Below, piece after piece: positions 24,901 to 36,900 of a stretch of 64,000 bases of DNA; the first letter of the stretch is position 1; each line of letters begins with the position of its first letter. The stretch comes from Sipunculus nudus (lineage: Eukaryota > Annelida > Sipuncula > Golfingiida > Sipunculidae). The stretch is taken from the NCBI GenBank assembly GCA_026874595.1, contig CM049318.1:55073250-55137249 (forward strand), given 5' to 3'. The position numbers and the translations under genes were made by a program. The notes beneath the pieces are model-generated. The model saw nothing but the letters and a program-made list of their open reading frames with translations, ran no database searches and was not told the DNA's origin.

Positions 24901-27900
24901 GCCCCTTGCTGTGACCACCTCCGCTTGCCTTGCCAATGTCTGTAAATTTAGCAGGCACTTTGTCCAGCTATTTTACCCTGTTCATGTCAGAAGGTGGCTG
25001 TTTCATCTCCAGACTTGAAGGTTTGAGGGAAGGGGGATGGGGGTACTCTCCATTGTATGTTTGACCTGCTGTGCAGACAAACATTGCAAGTGATATGATT
25101 GTTGGATTTTCTTGAAATTGTAAAAGTTGATATTTGTTTGTTAGAGGACAAAGCATGTAAAATTGAGCTTGGACTCTTCAAATGGGCTTCACTACCAGTG
25201 ACCTTGTATTGATGCATTTTTGCTTAAATTTTCAGAAGATTTCTCAGGAATAGGTCAATCAATTTGTTGCTTGGCTGAGTCCATTATGTGAGCTGTGGGG
25301 GTGTTTTGAAGTAGGCAACAAATCAAGATGTTAAAATGCAAATTATAAAGAGAAAGCTACAATAGTACCACTGGTTGCTACTAGGTGTCCTCATTGTTAC
25401 CCACTGTTTGCTCTGGAAACAGCATGAACACTGATCATATCTTGAACCAACCTGGATATATACTCTTAATATATAGTCATGGATAGGATCAACTAGTTTC
25501 AAGCATTGCAGACTTGATGAGGACTATATATGTATATATATGTCTATAAGAATTATATTTTATTGATCACTTAAAATGCAAATCATGGGGGTTTGTTAGT
25601 TTGACATTGAAAACCCATTGATATCTGTAAGACAGCCTTGCGTCTTCATTTACACCACATATTTGGCTTGCAGGTACTTCTGTGAACAGAACTGTATATC
25701 AGTGCTGATTATTGGGAAATGTCTGTCTAGCTTTTGCTTAATATTATTATACAAACTGGGGCATTGTGTGTTAAGTCATAAAAAAAGATAAACATTTAGG
25801 TTATTTTATTTGTTGATGTGAGAGTTTTAACTTCACAACTACTTTGAATACGTTATGAAATATAGACCTGTACAGACTTCGAATAATGTCAGAATTCAAC
25901 AGATAATAAAAAGGAATTAACTTAAGTTTAAAAAAACATCCTGTTTTCTGGAAAACCCTTTTGATTTAATTTTTCTTGTATTTGAGATCCTGAATTCTGA
26001 AATTAGGAACTAAAATCTCTCTTTGAAATATATGCAGAAATAGGTTTCACGAGCAAATTTGTATTTCCAAGCCTCCTGATCTGATATTGGGCCTGTCTGT
26101 CTGCAGCAAGTGTTCTGGGCAGGCATACAATTGGCAACAGGTCCAGGGGCTGGCAAAACTTTGCTCACTAGCTAGACAATATTGTGCACTCCAGTACAGT
26201 TATTACAGTAAACTTTTTTACTTCACAACAGTTCAATTAACATGCCATTGTATTGACCTCTTTATTTTTTGCCCATTCATATTGTCTGCCAAGTGATGTA
26301 TGGTTTTGAGTATAGATACATGGCTTGTACTTGTTGATTGAGTTTAAATACTGGTCAGTAATTTCCAGGAGCAGAAATGGCCCAACTCCGTTACTGAAAG
26401 TTTTATGAAAGAAACTGCCTCTTGCATTGTAATACAGTCTGAATAATCACCTGTCATAGGCTGTGTACAGACTAAGATCTGTCTGAGTTGTCAGATAGAT
26501 CCTATCGAGACTAGCTATGTTCACTCAGCACAACATCAGTCAGTGGAATCGGCTTCAAATAGGTCTCAACGAGACCGGGTTCTTGGTCGCACACTATGTA
26601 GTTTGATCACAATATAGACGGCTTGTCTGTACACACGGGAATACAAGCAGTCTGTAGGAGATCTCAAAGAGATAGATCTAAACTAGACCATGTCGAAGGC
26701 AGGTCCCATTGAGACCGCCTTGGGAGGCGGTCTAATCGCCATTTGATCGATCTCAAACCCAGAAATATGCCTAGTCTGTACACAGCCTTGTAAAGACCAT
26801 GTGTCTTTAATATTAAGACCACCTGTTGGTGAACTGAAAGCATTCACATTGGTTATAACTGACCATCTGATAAGACCATCTGTGATAAGACCACTTTTGG
26901 CTGGTCCTATGGGTGATCTCATGACACCTGTTTCACTGTAGTTCATATCCCCAGGTCAGGATTAATATGGTTTCAGGCTTTCAGCAAAGTTTTGATATTT
27001 TATTAATCACTGTGATATTCTTTGCAGATCTGATATGCATTTCCAGTAAAGTTATCTTGCAGTTCAAATTGTAAAATGTCACAATAATCTATAAAACCCT
27101 TGCTAAAATATTGTCCTGTTGACATCTTTTTCTAGCCAAAATAATCCAGCCTATTTGCTTAAAGTTATTGTGGGAAAAAAAAGTATCCAGTCTTAATATA
27201 AAATGTTTATCATGTTTAACCATAACTTTTGTTATTTCTGATTGATAATAAATCAGCTGGACAGTGATAGTTGACAATCTGAACCTACTCCAAAATGCTA
27301 CCTTGTCATACGTAGTGTTGTTGAGGACTTGTCTTTCAGATGTAATTTGTCTGCAAAATCATCCACACTTTGTGTGTAGCCTGGGCTGAGGGAAATTGAC
27401 AAAATTTAACAACAGGTATTGTAGAGACGTTTGTACATGCTGCATGCAGACACCTGGTGCTCAACATAGGATAATATTATCCTCGGATGAGATGCTGGAG
27501 TTGAAGTTTGTATGTGGGGAAGGATTTGATACCTGAACCCTCTTTGTTCTATCCTCTTAAATAATTGATATATATTGAGGACAGAATATTGCTAAGTGAC
27601 AAAATTTTATTTCAGTGGCAGTGTGACATGATCAGCTGTGTGTTGTTAGATAAAATCATGACAATTTTCTGCCTGTGCAGTCTTTTTCACTACTGACCTG
27701 GCAGGTGGTGACACCTGGTGACAGTCATGGTAACTATTTTCAGGAACTTGCTGGTCTTGGCCAAGTAGGGCTTCAGAAGTGTTGACAAACTTGGCCAACT
27801 TTGAATTGAAATTTCCATGTCATAATTTGATTGATTTCATTTGGATTTAACTGATTTCATTCAAAGTTTGATTAACAATATTCTATTAGGTAGATTTTAA

Positions 27901-30900
27901 TAATTAAACTGTTACACCCCATTCTCTTTTATAACTCACAGGCCTGTGGAGCTGCCACATTACCTATGTTACACATGTTGAAAATATTTTACCAGCAGCT
28001 TGGACATTGAGCGGTGTTGAATGTTGTAAATGTAACATTAACTTTGAAAGTTCTTGCCCTTTCCCAACAGCTAACATTTATTTGCCCTTCAAAAATGTTT
28101 GCTTGTTGTGCAAAACTGTCACTGTCAACAAACCTCAGTTTGTCACATGATAAAGCAGCATTTTTATGTACAGGTAATTCAGGATGAAAAGGTATCATTA
28201 ATATGATTTTATTTCTCCAAGAATGAAAATGGCAACTGAAGAAATCTAAGATTCAGGACCATTGGGTTTATGTTAAAGGACTATAAAAAGAGTTTTGCCT
28301 AACAAGCCAATTTCTCATTGCCTAACCACCATTTCCTAGAACTTATACTTGCATTGGGCAAGTATTTACTGTTAATGTAGACCCTTATTATATGTGTACT
28401 TCTTTGCTTTCTAGGCTCTATGGACTTGAAAAACCTGGACATCCCACATTCAGACCACTTGAATAAAAAATTGATTATTTTTGGAATGTCTTTATCATAA
28501 TTTTATGGGCATTAAAAATTATTGGCCGTCTGCTAGTTGTTTGGTCTTTTTAAATTTTTCTCTATTCTCCAGAAATTAACTAGTTGAAAATAAAAAAAAA
28601 ACTGATATGAAACAAGATTTCACAGAAGTTGAACATTTGTTTGCAGATTCTGTTCATTTAAATGTTGTATATTGCTTTTTTACAGACATCATCTGGAGAA
28701 ACCTCACCCGTGTCGCTGACTCCAGCGGGCACACCCTCACTCACACATGCACCTAAGTTTGGCACAGTCATAGCAAACAGAATATTTGTCGGTGGCATTC
28801 CAGCTAATGTAAGTGAACATTGTAGTTGGTTCTCTCACTTAAACTCTTTGTCTTGAATGCAAAATTGAATTTCACTTTTGAATCTGAAATAGGAGGTAAA
28901 GTAAAACTGAATTTCACTTTTGAACTTAAAGGGTGTAAAGTTAAATTTAATTTCACTTTTACACCTGAAATAAAGGGAGTAAAGTTAAATTGAATTTCAC
29001 TTTTGAACCTGAAACAAAGGGAGCAAAAACAGACCGGGTTCATTGGACGGTATACAAGTTTAGTGCCGTCATCTGTGAAAAAGAAAACATTACTCATCCT
29101 TGGTTGTCCTTTTTGTAGGAAGCTTGAATGAGTATATTGTAAATTTGATATTGCCGTGGTTTCTTCAGGAAGACTGCATTCAGTGTGTTTTCTGTTTATT
29201 TCAGACGTTAGAACAAGAATTGAAAGACTTCTTTAGCAAATACGGAGCAGTCAAAGATACAAAAATCATAGCAGACAGGGCAGGAGTATCGAAAGGGTGA
29301 GTCACAAATCCTTTATCAAAGCAAACAATTTCTGCAGTTTACTTCTTGATACCGATTCCACACACTACAAAATAGTTATTTACGCATGTATATACACACT
29401 GGTGTTAGCTTGATCAGCTTCAGGGTGGTGCCTGACAATCTTCCATACTGCTTTTGAATATGTGGTTGATCCAATGGATTCTCTGAAGTCTTGTTCGTGG
29501 ATAGAAATCCTTCAGACAAAATTTAGTCAACCATCACTTGTGTTGGTGAGTTTTCATAGAATTTGAACAAACTTCAGAATTGTATCAGAAAAAGCCCTTA
29601 TGAATTGTCCGGGGTCCAGTGTGCCCCCTGATCTGTCATCACTTTACCCATTGCAGAACTCTCTCTGATGAAACTTCAGGTAGTGATATTTCACTTCCAT
29701 TTATTGTATCCCAAGACAAAGTTGGGGGATACTATGTTTTCATACTGGTCCCGCCACCGCATATAAATCTTGTTGGTGCAATAACTCAAAAAATATTTCA
29801 AGGATCTTTACCAAACTTAGTATATGTATAGATTTGGGTGAGAGGACGACACCTATATAAAATGAGGTCATGACCTGTACTAGGAGTGTCCTTGACCTTG
29901 CATAGGTCCAATTTCGGGGAAAATCACACAAATTCTTAAATATCTCAAGAAATCATGCATATATTGATCCCAAAATCAAGTTGATCGAAGATCATGGATA
30001 GTGTTGTCATGTTCCAGAAACTTGTTGCTCCACCTATTATTCTTTACTTGTTTTCGTGCCTTTTAATACCCCCAAAAATTGCCACTTGACAGTACTGTGA
30101 GCATTATAAGTCAAAAACTAATGGACAAATATCTTTTATATTATGCAAATACATAGATGTGGGTTATGGGATGATGTTCATTTGAATTGTTGTCATGACC
30201 TTTCCTATGAGTGTTCCTTGACCTTGAATATTCCAATATTTGGTGAAATTCACACAAAATCCTTAATAGCTCAGTAAGGGATACATTGAATGATCCAAAA
30301 ATCAAATTGACTGAAGATCTTGGATAGCTTTGTCTTTTGCAGAAGACAGGGGGCGCCACCTTGTCGTTTTCTTGTTAAAATGATGTTAACACAATTACTT
30401 TGTAAGAATTTGAGGTACAGTCACCAAACCCACAGGTTTGATGCATCTTATCAACGGCTAGGTCAAGTTCGAACATGGATGACCTTGATGCATTTATTCA
30501 AGGTCACAGCAGCGATTATGCTAAAATGATATAAGACCAATAACTCAAAAAGAATTTGTGGTACAGTGACCAAACCTACAGTTTAGATGCATCTTATCAA
30601 GGGCTAGGCCAAGTTTGAATATGGTTGACCTTGATGCATTTTTAGCTCAGCTGACTAAGTCATCTGAGCTATAGTCATGGTCCTTTGTCAGTCGTCCGGC
30701 TGTCCATCCGTTAACAGGGCATGTTTAAAACCGTTGAACCTACAAATCCAAAATTTTGCATACCATTAGATGTCCCCAAAATCTCCTACCATACCGATAA
30801 TTGGGTCATTAGGACTTCGTTCCTTCGAGATATTAAGGAAAAACCTCCGTTTACCATAAAAAAAGCCATTGTTACACTTCAAGGCTGCCTAATATCAAAA

Positions 30901-33900
30901 CCACTGATCTGTTTTTGATCATATTTAGTGTTCATATTCTTCCATACATTTTCTATGAACATACCAAAAATTAGATAAGTATTGGGTATTATTTTGAAGT
31001 TATGGGCCCAAATATAATGCAATTTTTAAAAAATCAGGAAATATATTTACTCACCTAACATGAGAATTGCTGAAACTGGAGACTTTTTTTTTCAAAAATA
31101 TAACTTTATTTAATCAAGATTCAATTGTTTACCCAAAATTAGATCTGAATTTTGCAAATTTTCCAAGTTATTAGCATAAATAAAAAATCAATACCTTAAA
31201 TTTAACTTTGGCAATGGCACGTTTTTTTCACTGTAAGCACTGTTGATTTAATTTTCACAGCATATATATGTCAGAGACGAGATTGAAATCCAGGCGGATT
31301 TTAAATTCGCCTAGACGAGATTGCAATTGTGATCTCGCCTAGGCGAGATTGCAACTGTGATCTCTGCTAGACGGATTTTAAACTTGCCTAGACGAGATCA
31401 CAATCGCAATCTCACCTATGCGAGATTAAAATCCATCATGGAGCAGGCCATGATTTTAATCTCGCCTAGGCGAGTTTAAAATCTGTCTGGTGTCATCCAG
31501 GCGAATTTAAAATCTACACTCTGGATATATAATAATTGCAACTTCCAATTCTTATATTTTAAATTGTATTTTGAGTATTTTTTTATTACAAATTTATAAA
31601 ACTTGTAAATAAAAAAAGTGAAATAGATAAAAACTATTAATGGAAAAAGTGGATATGCTAAAAAAATAGGCTTGTATATAAACTTAAATGCATTATTCCC
31701 TTGAAAGTGAAATAAAGGTATTATCCCATTCTGTCCACTTGCCTATCCATCTGTAATTTTTTTATATGCATCACTGCATCTCAAAACTTTTACTGTTTTT
31801 CTTCATGACAGTCTTGTCAGAGTATTTGTTTGCAATCATATATTTTGAACTTGACTATAACCAAGTAGGAGGGCCCCTCTTCCTCTTAGGTTCTCATATG
31901 CTTATATAAATGAAAAACATAACAATAGAATATTTTGCATATTTTGCATTTGCAAAATTTTCAAACTTCAGCTGAGCGCCGTGACCCATGGGTCCCTTGT
32001 TCAAGGTCACAGGCGATAACACTGAAATGATGTGTTAACTTAAATATCTCACAGAGGGATGCATGGATTGGTCCAAAAATCAAATTGACATAAGTTCGAT
32101 CGCATTGTTTTCTTCAGAAGACAGGTGGCGCCACCTTGTGTTGTTTTTTTTGTTAAAATGATGTTTAAACAGAATAACTTTGTAGGACTTTGAGGTACAG
32201 TCACCAAACCCACAAGTTTGATGCATCTTATCAACAGCTAGGTCAAATTTGAAAAGAAACCATGGTGGCTTGCCAAGTGTCAGTTTCTGCATCTGTATTC
32301 GAAATGGGATCCTATTCTTCGAAGCTGGGGGGATCGAGGAGGATGGGGGGTGGGGGTGGGGGGGGTTTAATTGTCTGGGGATATTGTGGCACCAAGAAAT
32401 ATCTAGTTTGGTTTTGAATCCTTAAGAGTGCTTTGGTTCCTTCAGATATTTTCAGATAATTTATGTAGTCTTGGCTCAGTATTATGGTTTGCTTTCCACA
32501 ATTTTTAGATATGGGTTTGTCACGTTTGAAACACAAGAAGATGCTGATAAAATCATCAAAAAAGAGGTATGTTTGTATATATGGAGAACAAAGAGAGTTT
32601 TGTTAGTGACCTGTAAAGTAAATAACATATTTTGAAGACCAAATTCTCCCTAATGCTGTACTCACAAATTTAGATTAAAAAACTCAGTACAAATAGTACA
32701 AGATTGCTTGCAGTGCATGTGATTGGGGTTATTTCAAAAGATCTTTGGAAAATTTTCCCTGCCACTGTGGATTGGACATATTTAATAAGCCTATAAAAAT
32801 TGAGAAGTGTCCCACAGGAGATTTTACAGGGTTGGTTAGTTAAAAGAATAGTAGTAAACTTTGTTATACTTTACTGTAATTAGGGGATGGGGGATTAAGA
32901 CAGTTGTAGCTTAGTGTGTTTTCACCTTTGTTCTGTTTTCTTCTGAAAATGATGCATATGAAGGTGTTTCAGAGTCGGAATTAATTGGCTTTATTGATAG
33001 CCTTTTGTTTATATATTTTTATGTTTTTCTTTCCAGGGGGAGAACCTGATATTCAAAGAAAGAAAATTAAACATAGGACCTGCCATACGGAAACAGGTAA
33101 TCTTAGGATAAAATTCACCTGCTTGAATGAAGACATTGTCTGAATACAGGTCTTCTTATAAAAGTGCAGAGGAGAGATCTGGCAGTTGCTTGCATTGTCT
33201 TTGTAAATGTGTGCTCAGGAAATTTGGTTGATATCTATTTAGGGGTATTGGATTCAACTTGGCTTGAATTAACAAAGCAGTTACCTGTAAATAGTCTGAT
33301 GTACATATTCACCCCTCTTGATGATTGGCAGAGATTTCTTAATATGTTGGCTCTAAATTTTATAAAGGACTAATTACGCAAAGGTTACATATTCACCAAG
33401 AATATTTAATGTTCATTGAGAATATCCTTTAACCATGTGTTTAACACTGCATTGTATTTATGGCACTTTCATATATTTATATTTGTAGGCATTTCCTAGG
33501 ATCTATGGTAAGTTGCATGTTTGTTTTGTTTGTTCATGTTGGACAAGTTTTGTCCTGTATAGCTGAAAGATGACCAGTTTATTAGCAGTGTTTTCACAGG
33601 AGAAATATGAGGTGGTGGTATGCATGAAGTTCAGCTGTCCCAATAAAACCACAGTATACCAGTATCAAAACTGTATTTTAAAAGTTTAAACTTTGAAGCA
33701 TACCCTGATAGTTATTATTTACAACTCTCCTTAAGCCTAAGTGATGCCCTATTTGTGTAATGTTTTATCTCAGAAATGTAGTTGATACAAGAGTGTCTAT
33801 AGATTACCGGGTAATATTGTGTAAACTGCAGTTTGAGACATGATATCTATATACAAGTAGTTGCTAATTAGTTTATCTTGTAATTCTTTGCATTTTAAAT

Positions 33901-36900
33901 AATTATCTGGTAATTCTTTGCATTTTTGTTTCCTTATTTGTTGTATATTTAACCCCTCAGACATATTTATATAGAAAACTGCTCCGTACTAGTGTAGAAT
34001 CTTAACAGGTAGCTCTTTGACACATAATTATATACAAGAGTATTATCTGTATTTTACCATGGGGAACTTGGGAAGGGGGTTAATTGACTAGCTTTTCAGT
34101 TTTAAAAGCCCTAAGCAAGAATACTGTATTTGTTGATATGGGTTTGATATTGATAACCTATGGTGTCAGATTGTAGTAATATAGCATGAACTTAGGCTGG
34201 TGTGACCCAAATGACCAACTAGAAACAGTAAAAAGTAGAGCTGGAAGTGTGAATCAATTACAGCTTGCAAATACCAGTATGGGGGGTAAAACTTAATGTT
34301 AGAAGGTAGACGCCACCTTAGCCTGAGTAGTGCAAGTTTGTAACAGATTACTTTTTTGATATTTTATTACTTTTCATCAGAATCTGTTTCAAAATTTGTT
34401 AATTATAAAGGAGTATGAAAACAGGTGCATCCATTGACTTTATGTGAGACCAGGTTTTAAATGACAGGGATAGCTGTGCATGTTTTATCACATTGGTTCT
34501 AGTGCCTTCACCTCTATTCTCAGGAAGCGCGTGCTGAAGCTCCAAGTGCCCTAGCGAGACCTGTACAGTGTCAGGTGATCAGAAAGAGGCACGGTTTTGT
34601 TGTTTACAAATGTAGTCATTTTGTTGTTCCATCAAATTGTTCATTGGACAGTTCTGCATGTGGCCTGTGGGTTTGTTCCATCCTGGGTTTGTTAGAGACA
34701 TTCTCTGGTACTAATTCATTTTGAATTGTTTAAGAATTATGTTCCACCTGTTACAGACTTGCATTACAATAAGAAGAAGATTAAAATTTCTAGAGTTTCC
34801 TAACTGAAATGTGTTCAGCCTAGGTTTTGTTTATTGTGCCTTGGTTTCATGCGCGACGTTCCCACAGTCACTGCATGCATGGTGTAACTGTCAAAGAGAC
34901 GAGCACAATCTGCAGGGCTCCCAACAAGTAGATAGTTGTTTGGAGTGCAGTTGTTTCACAAGGGCCTTTTTTTTCGACAGCCCTTACATTGTTTTGAGTT
35001 TTGTGTGGTTCACCTTGTGCTGTTTATTGCGGATTTGGGGCCCGTTCTGTACATTTCTGCACTGTTGGGGTAAAAAACATTCTCTTCAAGCTTAGAGAAA
35101 ACTTCAGCTATTTTGTCATTAAGTGATCAGATAAAATACAAACATCTTTATTTTAAATTGTAATATAAGGGTACTCGGCCACATCCACATATTTCCAAAT
35201 ATTTTCTTGATGCACCATTCAGGAGGCAAAATTATTTTTGCAAGTTAATAATGGAAAGGTTATTTAATGATTATTTTAAACATAGAAAGAATTTTCTCTG
35301 ATGATTGAAGAGAATGATTAGGAAATCCTTTGGTGCAATTTCATTAATGGAAAATCAGATGAGAAAAATAATGATTTAATTTCTGCAATATCAGTAATAG
35401 ATGAGGTCCGTAGCCCATGAAATTATTTCGCACATTCAAGTACAGCAGCACGTCCCCAGCAAGCACTCGGTGGTGTAATCTAATATGCATACAGCTTGAT
35501 TGGCTGAAAATTTTTTTGTGAAATGATAAGTGATGACACAATATTGATAGAAAATCCTACTCCCATGTAATGTCAGAACATTGAAACTACAAAGGCCACC
35601 TTTAGATTGTATTACAGGATTGTGCTGTTCTCGGTCTTGCTTGAACTGTTTGTTGCTCATGATGTAATAATTCCAAAAAACACTTTGCTTTTAGATCCGG
35701 CATTATCAGCTGGAACAGTTCTCTTCACAAATGGTGTGCCATACACCTTCCAGAATGGAACGGCGTTCTTCCATGCGCCGGAGGCATCAGCATACACAGG
35801 TCTACCAGCTCAACAGGTATGGGAAGTAAGCCACCACTTGTAAAGATATGCAGGATCTAACACAAGCTTTTGTCTACTGCTAATATTCAAGGAAAAAAAA
35901 CATATCTTTCTGTGATGTTGTTTGTCTTATCTGATATCTTCAAATATACATTTTCCCTTGAAGCATAATCTTGTCATATAGAAGTTGTGACTGCTACCTT
36001 TTCTGACCAAAACTGGTCTATAGTGCATTCAAAGTATTTGATTGTAATAAAGCTGCTGCTTACCCGAAGCATAAAGCTTTATTTATTGTATCGCCAGACA
36101 TAGTCTGGAGATACTATGGTTTAGGCACGGTCGCGCCGCCGCCGCCGCAGAGATTTCTTTTGGACACAATAACTCAAAAAATATTTTACGGATCTTTACC
36201 AAACTTGGTATATGTATAGATATGGGTAAGAGGACGATGCCAATTTAAAATGAGGTCATGACCTCAACTAGGAGAGTGACCTTGACCTTGAATAGGTTCA
36301 ATTTTGGGGAAAATCACACAAATTCTTAAATATCTCAAGAAAACTTGCATGGATTGATCCCAAAATCAAGTTGATCGAAGATCATGGATAGGGTTGTCAT
36401 GTTCCAGAAACTGGTGGCGCCACCTATTATTCTTTACTTGTTTTCATGCCATTTAATATCCCCAAAATTGCTACTTGACAGTACTGTGAGCATTATAAGT
36501 CAAAAACTAATGGACAGATTTCTTTCATATTATGCAAATACATAGATATGGGTTATGGGATGATGTTTATTTAAATTGGGGTCATGACCTTTCATATGAG
36601 AGTGGCCTTGACCTTGAATATTGCCATATATGGTGAAAATCACACAAAATCATTAATTTCTCAATAAGGGATGCATGCATTGGTCCAAAAATCAACTTGA
36701 CCGAAGATCTTGGATAGTAATGTCATGTACCGGAAACAGGTGGCGCCACCTGTTATTCTTTTACTTGTTTTCGTGCCGTTTAATACCCCATCATTGCCAC
36801 TTAACAGTACATTTATAACCTGTGAGCATTATAAGTCAAAAACTAATGGACAGATTTCTTTCATATTATGCATATACATAGACATGGGTTATGGAATGAT

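Larger units (their letters stand above)
29709..32406 (+). mobile_element. HLE-B copy, interrupted by HLE-C
   Basis: Begins A|TCCCAAGACAAAGTTGGGGG with GATACTATG and a CCGCCACCGC run. It ends TTGTCTGGGGATATTG, a decayed GCACC hairpin and AAGAAATATCTAG|TTT. Tandem core units carry TGACC-rich blocks and GGCGCCACC palindromes. An HLE-C element occupies 30,644-32,000 within it, so HLE-B is the older insertion. It fills most of the boule exon 3-4 intron. Confidence 0.8.

Noticed and set aside
28415-28500. Exon after TTGCTTTCTAG encoding MDLKNLDIPHSDHLNKK
   Set aside because: No donor follows before the stop, and the frame does not connect in phase to exon 2.
28686-33096. DAZL or a general hnRNP-type RRM gene
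   Set aside because: The gene has a single DAZ-like block, boule-type QW and LMEA tail segments and an invertebrate context. DAZL arose in vertebrates.
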